This document shows, piece after piece, positions 45,056 through 54,792 of a stretch of DNA of 64,000 nt. A program made the translations under genes and the position numbers. The notes under the pieces are model-generated. The model saw nothing but the letters and a program-made list of their open reading frames with translations, was not told the origin of the DNA and ran no database searches. Position 1 is the first letter of the stretch. Every line of letters starts with the position of its first letter. Origin of the DNA: Streptomyces gelaticus (GTDB lineage: Bacteria; Actinomycetota; Actinomycetes; Streptomycetales; Streptomycetaceae); NCBI RefSeq assembly GCF_014649535.1, contig NZ_BMTF01000001.1, positions 117,872 through 181,871 on the forward strand, given 5' to 3'.

Positions 45056-46609
45056 GTGACAACCCCATTCCACTACGAGCCCGGAGCGGCCCGGGGGCCG
45101 GTTCCGCCCCCCGAATGCCCGGCCCATGGCCTCGGCATCGGCCCCGGCGGACTGCGCCGGTTCTACGGCCCGGAGGCCGAGCGGGACCCCCACGGGCTCT
45201 ACGACAAGCTGCGCGCCGAACACGGCACCGTGGCCCCCGTGCTGCTCCACGGGGACGTGCCCGCCTGGCTGGTACTCGGGCACAGCGAGAACCTGCACCT
45301 GACCCGTACGCCCTCGCAGTTCTCCCGCGACTCCCGGCGGTGGCGGGCCCTGCAGGACGGCAGCGTCGCCCCTGACCACCCGCTCGCCCCGATCTTCACC
45401 TGGCAGCCGATCTGCGTCTTCGCCGACGGTGCCACCCATGAGCGCCAGCGCGGCGCGGTCACCGACAGCATGGCCCGCATCGACACCCGCGGCGTCCGCC
45501 GGCACGTCAACCGCTACAGCAACCGGTTGGTCAACGAATTCTGCCAGGAGGGCCGCGTCGACCTGGTCAGCCAGTTCGCCGAACGGCTGCCGATGATGGT
45601 GATGTGCGCGATCCTCGGCATGCCCGAGGAGTACAACGACCGGATGGTCCAGGCCGCTCGCGACATGACCCGGGGCACGGCCACCGCCGTCGCGAGCAAC
45701 GCCTACGTCCTTCAGGCCCTGACCCGGCTCGTCCAGCGCCGCCGCCGCGAACCCGCGGACGACTTCGCCACCTGGCTCGTCGAGCACCCCGCGCGGATGA
45801 ACGACCAGGAGGTCAGCGAACACCTGAGGCTGATCCTCATCGCCTCCTACGAGGCGACCGCCAACCTGATCGCCAACGTCCTGCGCATGGTGCTCACCGA
45901 CCCGCGCTTCCGGGCCAGGCTCAGCGGCGGGCACATGACGGTGCCCGAAGCAGTCGAGCAGACGCTGTGGGACGAGCCGCCGTTCACCGCGGTCTTCGGC
46001 CGCTGGGCGGTCGGCGACACCGAGCTCGGCGGCAAGCAGATCAAGGCCGGCGACGCCTTGATCGTCGGCATCGCACCGGCCAACACCGACCCGCTGGTCC
46101 GGCCCGATCCGACCGCCGACATGGCGGGCAACCGCGCCCATCTGGCATTCAGCGGCGGCCCCCACGAATGCCCCGGCCAGGACATCGGACGCGCCATCGC
46201 GGACGTCGGTGTCGACGCCTTGCTGATGCGACTGCCCGACCTCGAACTCGCCGTCGAGGAGAGCGAGCTGAGCTGGATCGGGAACATCATGGGCCGGCAC
46301 CTGGTGGAGCTCCCGGCGGACTTCGCCGCCCGTGCCCCGCAGGACGACAAGGAACCGCCGTCCATGGGGAGGCCCAACCCGCCGCGCCAGGACTGGGAGG
46401 TGCAGTCGGCGGTCCGGCACACCGCACCCACCCCCGGGCGCGCCCCGGCCGCCGCGCCCCTGGGTACGACGGCAATGACCACGGCCGTCGACGAACCCGA
46501 GGGCACGGCCTCCGTGCCGACCGCGGTCGGCCGGATCCCGCAGCAGCGCGGTGAATCCGCGCCCGCGCGGCTGTGGCGCGCCGTTTCGCGCTGGTGGAGC
46601 GGCAACTGA
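45056..46609 (+). CDS. cvnE: Conservon cytochrome P450, CYP157-like (no ExxR motif)
   Basis: This 517-residue P450 ends the conservon. The heme loop FSGGPHECPG (365-374) supplies the Cys372 thiolate. The K-helix ExxR, nearly universal in P450s, reads EQTLW (301-305). A very similar EQSLW is known in Streptomyces CYP157 proteins, which are also encoded in conservons. The I-helix motif is likewise altered (IASYEAT, 262-268). About 90 C-terminal residues after the P450 fold are Pro/Ala-rich and unmatched. The start is GTG at 45056. Confidence 0.88.
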   Translation: MTTPFHYEPGAARGPVPPPECPAHGLGIGPGGLRRFYGPEAERDPHGLYDKLRAEHGTVAPVLLHGDVPAWLVLGHSENLHLTRTPSQFSRDSRRWRALQDGSVAPDHPLAPIFTWQPICVFADGATHERQRGAVTDSMARIDTRGVRRHVNRYSNRLVNEFCQEGRVDLVSQFAERLPMMVMCAILGMPEEYNDRMVQAARDMTRGTATAVASNAYVLQALTRLVQRRRREPADDFATWLVEHPARMNDQEVSEHLRLILIASYEATANLIANVLRMVLTDPRFRARLSGGHMTVPEAVEQTLWDEPPFTAVFGRWAVGDTELGGKQIKAGDALIVGIAPANTDPLVRPDPTADMAGNRAHLAFSGGPHECPGQDIGRAIADVGVDALLMRLPDLELAVEESELSWIGNIMGRHLVELPADFAARAPQDDKEPPSMGRPNPPRQDWEVQSAVRHTAPTPGRAPAAAPLGTTAMTTAVDEPEGTASVPTAVGRIPQQRGESAPARLWRAVSRWWSGN

Positions 46610-46764
46610 CCCGACCCGCACCTCGGCCGGAGACAGGACCGGCACCCGGCCCGGCGGCCACGGACCCCCACGTCCGCGGCTGCCGGGCCGGGCGCGTTCG
46701 GCGGGCGCGGCCGTCCGGGGCCGCTCGGCCCCGGACGGGCCCCGCCCCCGTACCATGCACAAGC

Positions 46765-48111
46765 GTGAAGCTGACAATTCTGGGCGGCGGCGGATTCCGG
46801 GTTCCACTCGTGTACGGGGCGCTGCTCGCCGATCACGCCGAGGGCCGCGTATCGGCGGTCACCCTCTACGACACCGACGCGGACCGGCTCACCGCCGTGG
46901 CCCGGGTGCTCGGCGAACAGGCCGCCGGTGTACCGGACGCGCCCGCCGTCACCGCCACCACCGAACTCGACGAAGCACTGCGCGGCGCCGACTTCGTCTT
47001 CTCGGCGATCCGCGTCGGCGGTCTCGAAGGCCGGGCGGCCGACGAGCGGGTGGCCCTCGACGAGGGCGTACTCGGCCAGGAGACGGTCGGCGCCGGCGGC
47101 ATCGCGTACGGCCTGCGCACCGTGCCCGTCGCCGTCGACCTCGCGCAGCGCATCGCCCGGCTCGCCCCCGAGGCCTGGGTCATCAACTTCACCAACCCGG
47201 CCGGCCTGGTCACCGAGGCCATGTCCCGCTACCTGGGCGACCGGGTCATCGGTATCTGCGACTCCCCGGTGGGCCTCGGCCGCCGTATCGCCCGGGTGCT
47301 CGGCGTCGACCCCGACCGGGCCCGGATCGACTACGTCGGGCTCAACCACCTGGGCTGGGTCCGCGGGCTGTACGCCGACGGCCGGGACGAACTCCCGAGG
47401 CTGCTCGCGGACCCGGAACTGCTCGGTTCCTTCGAGGAGGGCAGGCTCTTCGGCACCGACTGGCTGCGGTCGCTGGGCGCCGTCCCCAACGAATACCTGC
47501 ACTACTACTACTTCAACCGGGAAGCGGTACGCGCCTACCAGGACGCCCGGCAGACCCGCGGCGCCTTCCTCCGCGAGCAGCAGGAGGGCTTCTACGCCCG
47601 GATGAAGGACTCCGCCACCCCCGCCCTGTCCACCTGGGACCGCACTCGCGCCGAGCGCGAAGCCACCTACATGTCGGAGAACAGGGAGGTCGCCGGGGTC
47701 GGTGAGCGGGAGGAGAGCGACCTGGAGTCCGGCGGCTACGAGCAGGTGGCGCTCGCTCTCATGCGGGCCGTCGCCCGCAACGAACGGACCTCGCTCATCC
47801 TCAACGTCCGCAACCGCACCACGCTTTCGGTGCTCGACGCGGACGCGGTGATCGAGGTGCCGTGCCTGGTCGACGCCAACGGCGCCCGTCCCGTCGCCAC
47901 CGACCCGCTTCCCCACCACGCCGTCGGACTGGTCACCGCGGTCAAGGCCGTCGAGCGCGCGGTACTGGACGCGGCGGACAGCGGCTCCCGGACCGCCGCC
48001 GTGAAGGCCTTCGCACTGCACCCGCTGGTCGACTCGGTGACCGTGGCCGGCCGCCTCTTCGACGGATACGTCAAGGTCCATCCCGGCCTTGCCTATCTGA
48101 ACCGGCCCTGA
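46765..48111 (+). CDS. GH4 family 6-phospho-glycosidase
   Basis: This 448-residue NAD- and metal-dependent glycosidase of family GH4 probably hydrolyses 6-phospho-beta-glucosides. It has the N-terminal nucleotide loop ILGGGGFRVP (4-13), NFTNPAGLVTEA near 143-154, the metal Cys in GICDSPVGLG near 165-174 and GLNHLGW near 193-199 with the metal His. A TACCAT box 8 nt before the GTG suggests a leaderless start. No PTS or sugar transporter is adjacent, so the source of substrate is unclear. Confidence 0.9.
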   Translation: MKLTILGGGGFRVPLVYGALLADHAEGRVSAVTLYDTDADRLTAVARVLGEQAAGVPDAPAVTATTELDEALRGADFVFSAIRVGGLEGRAADERVALDEGVLGQETVGAGGIAYGLRTVPVAVDLAQRIARLAPEAWVINFTNPAGLVTEAMSRYLGDRVIGICDSPVGLGRRIARVLGVDPDRARIDYVGLNHLGWVRGLYADGRDELPRLLADPELLGSFEEGRLFGTDWLRSLGAVPNEYLHYYYFNREAVRAYQDARQTRGAFLREQQEGFYARMKDSATPALSTWDRTRAEREATYMSENREVAGVGEREESDLESGGYEQVALALMRAVARNERTSLILNVRNRTTLSVLDADAVIEVPCLVDANGARPVATDPLPHHAVGLVTAVKAVERAVLDAADSGSRTAAVKAFALHPLVDSVTVAGRLFDGYVKVHPGLAYLNRP

Positions 48112-48117
48112 GGCCCT

Positions 48118-50127
48118 TCAGGCACCGGACTCCGCTGCGCAGGAGCGGAGTTCGCTGCTGACCAGGAGGTGGAGCTGGGCCCCCAGCCAGGCCCGGGAAC
48201 GTGCGACGAGGGCCTCCTCGTTCGGCGCGGCCCCGTCGTCCAGGGTCTCGACGAAGGCGCGCAGCAGGGTCGCGGCTCGGCTCAGGCCGGTGCGGGACAG
48301 CGTGGTCGCCGCTTCGTCGATCCGGGCGCGGGCAGGGACGTTCAGATGACGCAGCCCGCTGTGCGGTACCGCCGACATGGCGGATATCGCCTCGTCCAGC
48401 GCCGCCGTCAGCGGGTCCAGCGGGCGTCGCCCCACCGCTGCCAGTGCCGTGGAGCCGTCACCGGCGGCGAGATCGGGCAGGACCGTCCCCGCCGGGGTGA
48501 GCACCGCGAGCGGATCGATCCGGACCCCGCCGCCCCACCGGTGCAGCGAACCGCTGATGTGTGTGGCGCCGCCCTCCAGCGCGTCGGCCAGGGCGTCCAG
48601 CGCGCCGGGGCACTCCGGCCGGTACTCCGACGCCACCACCGCCCGGGTCCCCGCCGCGTCGCGCACGACGGCTTCGAGGCGCTGCTCGGCGGGGTCGTAC
48701 CCGACGCTCTCCACCTCCGACATCGCGACGACATGGACCGTCTCCGCCTCGACCCGCGGCCGGATCAGCCGGGGCGGCCTGCTGTCCCAGCCCGCCGTCA
48801 GGGCGGTGAGATCCCGTACGAGCAACGGGTCGGGGAGTTCCGTCCAGGCGGCGCCGACCGGGGTGATGGTCGTCGTGCCGAGCCTGCCCCGGGCGACGGC
48901 CAGGGCGCGGCTCGGGGTGCGCCGGACGCTCTCGCTGACCAGGCTTCCGGCGGCCAGCGAGCCCAGCGGTGTGCCGAGAACACGGCGGGGGGCCAGCTGG
49001 TGCGCGGAGAGCTCCTTGCCCTCGGCGGCCGTCCAGGTCTTGCGCAGCACGAGGACGGTGCCCGCGCCGGGATGGGCGAAGTACACCTCGGAGACCAGGG
49101 ACTGCGCGGTGCCGTGGACGCGGCAGCCGAGCGAGACGAGCCGGACCCGGCGCAGCGGGGTGTCCCCGGCCTCGCGGGTGCCGAGCACGCCGGCCTGGGC
49201 GGCGGCCCGACGCCGGGCGTGCACCTCGGTGAGCAGGGCGGCGACCGACTCCGGGCGGTAGTGGGCATCGCGGTCGGCGTACGCCGTGAGCTGGTCCGTC
49301 AGCTCGGCGATCGCACCAGCCGGCCAGTGCATCGATGCGGCGGTCAGTGCCGCACCGGCACGCGCCAGGGCCGCGCCGTGCACCGGCCCGACGTGGGCCA
49401 CGCCCTCCGCCAGCAGCTCGTCCACCAGCCCCACGGCCGTGTCGAGCGCGGGCAGGGACGTGGCCGGTGCGGTGGGGCGGCCACCGACCTGGACGGATAC
49501 CGAACGCTCCGCGGTGTCCGTGGCGTCGGCGGCCCGGAACGCCCATACCGCGAGCGCCACCACCTCGCCACGCAGCGCGGCCGTCGCGTCCGTCAGCGCG
49601 TACGCGATCTCGCCGGGGACCGGGAAACGCACCGCACAGGTGGGGAGATCGACCCGGGGCTCGGGACGACCGGGGGAGGGGCGGTGCACCACGGCGGCGT
49701 AACCCCGCTCGAAGGTCCGTCGGGCCGCGGCGACCGGGCGGGCGCCGACGGCCTCGGTCAGAGCCGCGTCGTCGGTGCGGCCGGGGGACCAGTCGGTGAA
49801 CGTGGCGGGGGCGCTCTCCGGGTCGGCGACGGCGCCGCGTTGATGGGCCAGCACCAGGGCGATGAGGTGGCGGCACACACCCGGTGCGGCGCAGCTGCAG
49901 TCGCCCTCGTCCAGGCCGGTGCCGGGTGGCAGCGCGGTGGTGGTGCCGTCGGCGAACCGGGCGCGCACCGTGGTGTCCGGATCGGTGGTGAGAGCGGGCA
50001 CCGTCCCTGCGTCCAGTTCCTTCGTGGCGCGTTTGACCAGGCCGCGGTTGGCCAGGGCGGCGAGCGTCTCCGGAGTGAGGGCGAGCAGATCGGGGCGCGC
50101 GGCGGCGCTGGCCCTCGGGTCGGTCAT
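48118..50127 (-). CDS. SWIM zinc-finger protein, last gene of the MoxR-vWA operon
   Basis: This 669-residue protein has an N-terminal SWIM zinc finger, CSCAAPGVCRH, with ligands Cys77, Cys79, Cys85 and His87. A long, mostly helical region with no recognised catalytic motif follows. SWIM domains bind nucleic acid or protein. The ATG overlaps the vWA stop (ATGA), making it the last member of the coupled set; E. coli YehQ is the comparable protein. The gene is convergent with the GH4 gene, 6 bases apart. It probably acts as a recognition or target-binding component; that is inferred. Confidence 0.85.
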   Translation of the reverse strand: MTDPRASAAARPDLLALTPETLAALANRGLVKRATKELDAGTVPALTTDPDTTVRARFADGTTTALPPGTGLDEGDCSCAAPGVCRHLIALVLAHQRGAVADPESAPATFTDWSPGRTDDAALTEAVGARPVAAARRTFERGYAAVVHRPSPGRPEPRVDLPTCAVRFPVPGEIAYALTDATAALRGEVVALAVWAFRAADATDTAERSVSVQVGGRPTAPATSLPALDTAVGLVDELLAEGVAHVGPVHGAALARAGAALTAASMHWPAGAIAELTDQLTAYADRDAHYRPESVAALLTEVHARRRAAAQAGVLGTREAGDTPLRRVRLVSLGCRVHGTAQSLVSEVYFAHPGAGTVLVLRKTWTAAEGKELSAHQLAPRRVLGTPLGSLAAGSLVSESVRRTPSRALAVARGRLGTTTITPVGAAWTELPDPLLVRDLTALTAGWDSRPPRLIRPRVEAETVHVVAMSEVESVGYDPAEQRLEAVVRDAAGTRAVVASEYRPECPGALDALADALEGGATHISGSLHRWGGGVRIDPLAVLTPAGTVLPDLAAGDGSTALAAVGRRPLDPLTAALDEAISAMSAVPHSGLRHLNVPARARIDEAATTLSRTGLSRAATLLRAFVETLDDGAAPNEEALVARSRAWLGAQLHLLVSSELRSCAAESGA

Positions 50128-51317
50128 CGGCCCAGCCTCTCGGCGACGAACTCGGCGAGCCGGCCGGGTGTCATCGCCCCGACGTGTGCCCCGGCCGAGG
50201 CGAGCTGCCCGGCCGTCAGCCGGTCGTAGTCCGGCTCGGCGTCCTCGTCGAGTGCGGCCAGCCCCAGCACGGTGGAGCCCTGCTCCACCAGCCCTCGCAC
50301 TGCCCGCACCAGCCGGTAGGGGTCCCCGCCCTCGTAGAAGTCGGTGATCAGCGCGACGATCGTGCGCCGGGGGTTCTCCACCAGGCCCGCGCCGTACTCC
50401 ACGGCCCGTGCGATGTTGGTGCCGCCGCCCAGCTGGACCCGCATCAGAAGCTCCACCGGATCGGTCACGTCGGCCGTCAGGTCCACCACCTGGGTGTCGA
50501 AGGCGACCAGATGCGTCTTGAGGCCGGGCAGGCCCCACAGGCACGCGGCGGTCACCGCGGAGTGGATGACCGATCCGGCCATCGAGCCCGACTGGTCGAC
50601 CAGCAGGATCAGCTGCCACTGCGTCACCTGGCGACGGGTACGGGAGTGGAAGTGGGCGCGCTCGATGAGCAGGCGCCGCTCGGCCGGCTGGTAGTGGGCC
50701 AGGTTGGCCTTCACGGTCTGCCGGAAGTCGAAGTCCCTCGCGAGCGGGACCCGGCTGGGCCTGCGGGAGCGGGTGCCGTGGAAGGCCCGGCGGATCTCCG
50801 GCCGGAGCCTGGCCATGAGCTGTTTCACCACCGACTCGACGATGCGCCGGGCCAGCCGCAGCACCTGCGGGTTCATCAGATGCTTGGTGCGCAGCACGGC
50901 ACGCAGCAGGGTCTGGCTGGGCTCGACTCGTTCCAGCACCGCAGGGTCGGTGACGATCTCCTGGATCCCGTACTTCTCGACGGCATCGCGCTCCAGGCGC
51001 TCGATGGTCTCCTTCGGGAAGAGCCGGTGGATGTCGTCGAGCCAGTCGATCGCGGTCACCGCGGACGGGCCGTCGCCGCCCTCCCGAGGGGTGGTGCCGG
51101 AACGGCGCACCCCCCGCCGGGCGAGGTCGGGGTCGCGGCCGTAGAGCCAGTCGAGGGCGGCGTCGCGGCCGGCGTTGCCCGGCCCCAGCGGCCCGGTGTG
51201 CCGCTGGGCGGCGGAGCCGAGGATCAGCCTCCAGCGCTCCAGGCCGGCGTCGGGAACCGTGCCGGGGCCCTCTCCGGGCACGGGTGCCCGGCCGGGGGCT
51301 CGTTCGGGCGTGATCAT
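50124..51317 (-). CDS. Cytoplasmic vWA protein, MoxR partner
   Basis: This 397-residue protein has no signal peptide. An N-terminal helical region (1-225) is followed by a vWA domain with the metal site DQSGSM (241-246), a Thr in GGTNIARAVEY near 293-303 and ITDFYEGG near 318-325. Pairing of MoxR AAA+ ATPases with vWA proteins is an established theme in which the ATPase remodels a target through the vWA adaptor. It is overlapped by four bases at both ends. E. coli YehP is comparable. Confidence 0.88.
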   Translation of the reverse strand: MITPERAPGRAPVPGEGPGTVPDAGLERWRLILGSAAQRHTGPLGPGNAGRDAALDWLYGRDPDLARRGVRRSGTTPREGGDGPSAVTAIDWLDDIHRLFPKETIERLERDAVEKYGIQEIVTDPAVLERVEPSQTLLRAVLRTKHLMNPQVLRLARRIVESVVKQLMARLRPEIRRAFHGTRSRRPSRVPLARDFDFRQTVKANLAHYQPAERRLLIERAHFHSRTRRQVTQWQLILLVDQSGSMAGSVIHSAVTAACLWGLPGLKTHLVAFDTQVVDLTADVTDPVELLMRVQLGGGTNIARAVEYGAGLVENPRRTIVALITDFYEGGDPYRLVRAVRGLVEQGSTVLGLAALDEDAEPDYDRLTAGQLASAGAHVGAMTPGRLAEFVAERLGR

Positions 51318-53656
51318 GGGGTGGCTTCCAGTTCGTAGCGGGCCAGCAGTCGGGAGGCGGATTCCTCCAGGGCGCGGGCCCGGGCGATCAGCAGGGGGTC
51401 CGCGGTGGTCCGCAGCAGGGAACGCGAAGAGCCGCGCACCCCGCGCCGTTCCAGCAGGCGGCCGGCGATCCGGTCCCGCTCGCGCGGCGGGAAGAACGCG
51501 AAGGCCTGCCGCAGCGCGGGCAGCCCGGACAGGAACTCGTCGTCGGGCAGGGCGCAGACCAGGCCGTCCAGCACATCGATCAGCGAGTCGGCCCCCTCGC
51601 CGTCGTCGCTGACCACCGCGCCCGTCACCTCGTCCCGGGCGAGCGCGAACAGCCCGGCCAGCCAGTCGCCGAGGGCGTCCGTACCGGCTCTCGCCACCGT
51701 ACGCACCGACTCGGCCGGGTCCCCGGCCGCGCCCGGGACCCGCACGATGGAGCGGTGCAGGCCGAACGCGGCCCCGCGCAGATCGATCGGCGCCTCGGGG
51801 TCACCGGCGATCCGCCGGGCGATACCGGCCGCGGTCTCCCGGGTCACGGAGAGCAACTCCGGTGCATGCAGCACCGCGTCACGCGCCGCGACCACGGCCC
51901 GCAGACGAGGGAAGTCCACCCCCGACGAGCCGCGTGCACCCTCCAGGAGCCACAGCAGCCGTTCTGTCGCCCCTTCGATCACGGTGCCGAGCAGTGGACC
52001 GTGCGCCATGCCGAACACCCGGTCGTGCCGCCACAGCCCGAGCGCCGTGGCGAGCACCTCCCCGAGGGGGCCGGGCGTGGGCAGATCATGTACGCGGGCG
52101 GTGAGTTCGCCGAGCAACTGGTCCGAGAGGCCGTCCATCCCGCACAGCACGGCGTCGAACAGCGCCTTTGCCAGGTGATCGGCCTGGGCCGAGCCGGTCC
52201 GCGTCCGCTCGGCGAGCGCGACAGCCGCCGCCTCGGCCAGAGTGGCTCCGTACGCCCCCGCCTCCACCAGCGCGGCCTCGCGCCCCGCGACGGACTGCGC
52301 CTCCCAGCGTTCGGTGAACACCGGGTCCGCACCGTGGGCGGGACCGGCGGTCCGCACATGGCCGGGGATCGCCAACACCCGTAGCCGGTGGAGCGTCCGG
52401 CTGCGCTCCAGACCGGCGGCGTCCGTGAGATCGAGTCGGTACGTGGCCTCGGGGCCGCCGTCCAGCGCCAGCCCGGCGAGCTGCGCCGCGACGTCGTGGA
52501 CCAGGGGCGGCGCCGGAGTGGCGGGATGGAGCCGCCCGGTGCGGTCGCCGCCGCAGGCCGCGACCATCTCGACCACCGCGGGATGGGCACCCGCCGTCAT
52601 GGTGCCCCGGCCCGTCCACGGCAGCGGGCGGTCCAGGTCGTCCGTGATCAGCGCGCCCGCCAGGCCGTCCAGCACGTCGATCCTGGCGGGGCGCGGATGG
52701 CCGCGCAGCGCCGTGAGCCCCTGGGCCAGGCTCCGGGCGGCGATCAGATCGGCCGTGGACACAGGGAATCTCCGTGCCCGCAGCCGCTCGACGACCGCCC
52801 GCAGCAAACCGTCCGCCGCTGCCTCGGGACCCGTCTCCCACACCTGCTGGTAGTACTCGGGCGACGGCATCCCCGACTGGTACCCGGCGAACGCGTCCAA
52901 CTGCCGGAAGGAGTACGGCACGAGGAAGCTCCCGGCCAGGGCGCCGTCCGGCGGCGAGGGCACCCGCGGCCAGCCGTCCTCGCCCCGCTCCCAGCCGCCC
53001 GCGCCGCTCCGCCCACCGGATTCGGTGAGCGCGCGGAGCGCGGGCCGGTGGAAGCCGCCGGTGACCACCAGAACCGGCCGGTCCCCGGCGGACTCCACCG
53101 CCGCGCGCACCCACGCGGCCATGTACGTCTCCCGCGCCCTGTCGCCCGCGTCGGCCTCCGCGTCACCCCGGACCAGCGCGAAGTATGCGTCGAGCCGCTC
53201 GGCGAGACCCTCGTCCGGCTCGACCTCGAACAGGCGGTCCCACAGCGCGTCGGAGGAGTCCACCGCGAAGTGCCGGCACAGCCGCTCCGTCGCCTCGGCA
53301 TAGCGCGCCTCCGCGTCGGCGTAGCGGTTGCTGCGCTCGGCGAAGGCCGGATGCCAGGCCGGCAGATCGATGAAGCGGACCTCCGCCCCGGCCGCCCGCC
53401 CCGCCCGCAGCGCGACCCACTCCGGCGAGTAGTCGCACAGCGGGGCCCAGGACGTCGCCGCCCGCTCCCCGTCGCGGTAGTGGCTGAACACCGCGACAGG
53501 CAGCTCGTGCCCGAGCAACAGCTCGTCCAGCCGGCCGTTCATCTCGGCGGGACCCTCGATCAGCACCTGGGCGGGCCGGAGCTCGTCGATGGTCCGCTCC
53601 ACCAGCCGTGCGCAGGCGGGGGAGTGGTGACGCACCCCCAGGAAAACCGCGGGCAT
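51314..53656 (-). CDS. DUF5682 protein of the MoxR-vWA operon
   Basis: This 780-residue protein begins GVRHHSPACARLVERTIDELRPAQVLIEGPAE, a DUF5682 start whose His pair and EGPAE strand recall TraB/EreA-type metalloprotein folds. A conserved TGGFHRPAL segment (about 197-205) has a further His. The C-terminal half is helical and unmatched. The start shares one base with the MoxR stop (TGATG). E. coli YehM is comparable. Enzymatic activity is possible from the His/Glu residues but unproven. Confidence 0.8.
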   Translation of the reverse strand: MPAVFLGVRHHSPACARLVERTIDELRPAQVLIEGPAEMNGRLDELLLGHELPVAVFSHYRDGERAATSWAPLCDYSPEWVALRAGRAAGAEVRFIDLPAWHPAFAERSNRYADAEARYAEATERLCRHFAVDSSDALWDRLFEVEPDEGLAERLDAYFALVRGDAEADAGDRARETYMAAWVRAAVESAGDRPVLVVTGGFHRPALRALTESGGRSGAGGWERGEDGWPRVPSPPDGALAGSFLVPYSFRQLDAFAGYQSGMPSPEYYQQVWETGPEAAADGLLRAVVERLRARRFPVSTADLIAARSLAQGLTALRGHPRPARIDVLDGLAGALITDDLDRPLPWTGRGTMTAGAHPAVVEMVAACGGDRTGRLHPATPAPPLVHDVAAQLAGLALDGGPEATYRLDLTDAAGLERSRTLHRLRVLAIPGHVRTAGPAHGADPVFTERWEAQSVAGREAALVEAGAYGATLAEAAAVALAERTRTGSAQADHLAKALFDAVLCGMDGLSDQLLGELTARVHDLPTPGPLGEVLATALGLWRHDRVFGMAHGPLLGTVIEGATERLLWLLEGARGSSGVDFPRLRAVVAARDAVLHAPELLSVTRETAAGIARRIAGDPEAPIDLRGAAFGLHRSIVRVPGAAGDPAESVRTVARAGTDALGDWLAGLFALARDEVTGAVVSDDGEGADSLIDVLDGLVCALPDDEFLSGLPALRQAFAFFPPRERDRIAGRLLERRGVRGSSRSLLRTTADPLLIARARALEESASRLLARYELEATP

Positions 53657-54792
53657 CAGTCGGCCAGCAGATGGCGCGCGTCGTGCAGGGCCTTCCAGTG
53701 CGGACCGGGACGGTGCGGCACCTGCTGCTCCAGATAACGGCGCAAGCGGGCCAGGTCCTCCGGGCTGTCCTTCGCCGCCGTGCCCGCCAGACAGGCCACC
53801 ACGTCGGCGGCACTGCCCGGCTCGCCGCGCAGGAACCAGCCCCGCACCCCCACGGCATGGGCGACGGACACGGCCTCCGCCGTGCTCATCACCGCCGAGG
53901 CACGGTCCGGGCCGGCACCGGAACCGCCCTTCTCACCGGCCCCCGCACGCAGCTCCCGGAACGTGCCGACCAGGACCTCCAGCACATCCCGGTCCGGCGG
54001 CGGCTCCACTCCGGAGCGCCGCAGCAGAGTCGTCACCTCGGCCTCCACCAGCGCCAGTTCGGTGTCCAGATCGGGGATCGGGAAGACAGTCTCGAAGTTG
54101 AAACGCCGCTTGAGGGCCGCGCTCATCTCGTTGACACCCCGGTCCCGGGTATTGGCCGTGGCGATGACATTGAAGCCCTGACGGGCGAAGACCATGCCGT
54201 CGGGGCCGGTCAGCTCGGGGATGGCCACCACCCGCTCGGAGAGCAGTGACAGCAGCGAGTCCTGCACCTCCAGCGGACAGCGGGTGATCTCCTCGAACCG
54301 GACGAGCCTGCCCTCCGCCATGCCCCGCAGCATCGGGGCGGGCACGAGCGACCGGGTGGAGGGCCCCTCGGCGACCAGCAGCGCGTAATTCCATCCGTAC
54401 TTGATCTGGTCCTCGGTGGTGGCCGCACCGCCCTGCACCGTCAGCGTCGAGTCCCCGCTGACCGCGGCCGCGATCAGCTCGGACAGCAGTGACTTGGCGG
54501 TGCCCGGCTCTCCGACCAGCATCAGCCCGCGGCTCGTCGCCAGCGTCACCAGAGCCCGGTCCACCAGCGAAGGGTTGCCGACGAACTTCCGGCTGATGCC
54601 CGTCTCCACGTCACCGATGACGAACCGGCGCGCGGCACGCAGGCTCAGCTCCCAACCGGGCGGACGCGGATCGCGGTCGTCCGCCCGCAGGGCGGCCAGC
54701 TCCTCGGCGTACCGCACCTCGGCCGGGGGCCGCTGCACCGGTGTCGCATCACCGTCCGGCGCCCCGGCACGGATCTCGTCCCTCATGGTCAC
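53656..54792 (-). CDS. MoxR-type AAA+ ATPase
   Basis: This 378-residue AAA+ ATPase has Walker A GEPGTAKS (94-101), a Walker B region RLVRFEEITR (162-171), sensor 1 ATANTRDRG (211-219) and an Arg-finger region KRRFNFE (228-234). The motifs are complete, so it should hydrolyse ATP. MoxR proteins act as chaperone-like remodellers with vWA partners. A GTG start overlaps the DUF4132 stop (GTGA). E. coli YehL is comparable. Confidence 0.9.
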   Translation of the reverse strand: MTMRDEIRAGAPDGDATPVQRPPAEVRYAEELAALRADDRDPRPPGWELSLRAARRFVIGDVETGISRKFVGNPSLVDRALVTLATSRGLMLVGEPGTAKSLLSELIAAAVSGDSTLTVQGGAATTEDQIKYGWNYALLVAEGPSTRSLVPAPMLRGMAEGRLVRFEEITRCPLEVQDSLLSLLSERVVAIPELTGPDGMVFARQGFNVIATANTRDRGVNEMSAALKRRFNFETVFPIPDLDTELALVEAEVTTLLRRSGVEPPPDRDVLEVLVGTFRELRAGAGEKGGSGAGPDRASAVMSTAEAVSVAHAVGVRGWFLRGEPGSAADVVACLAGTAAKDSPEDLARLRRYLEQQVPHRPGPHWKALHDARHLLAD

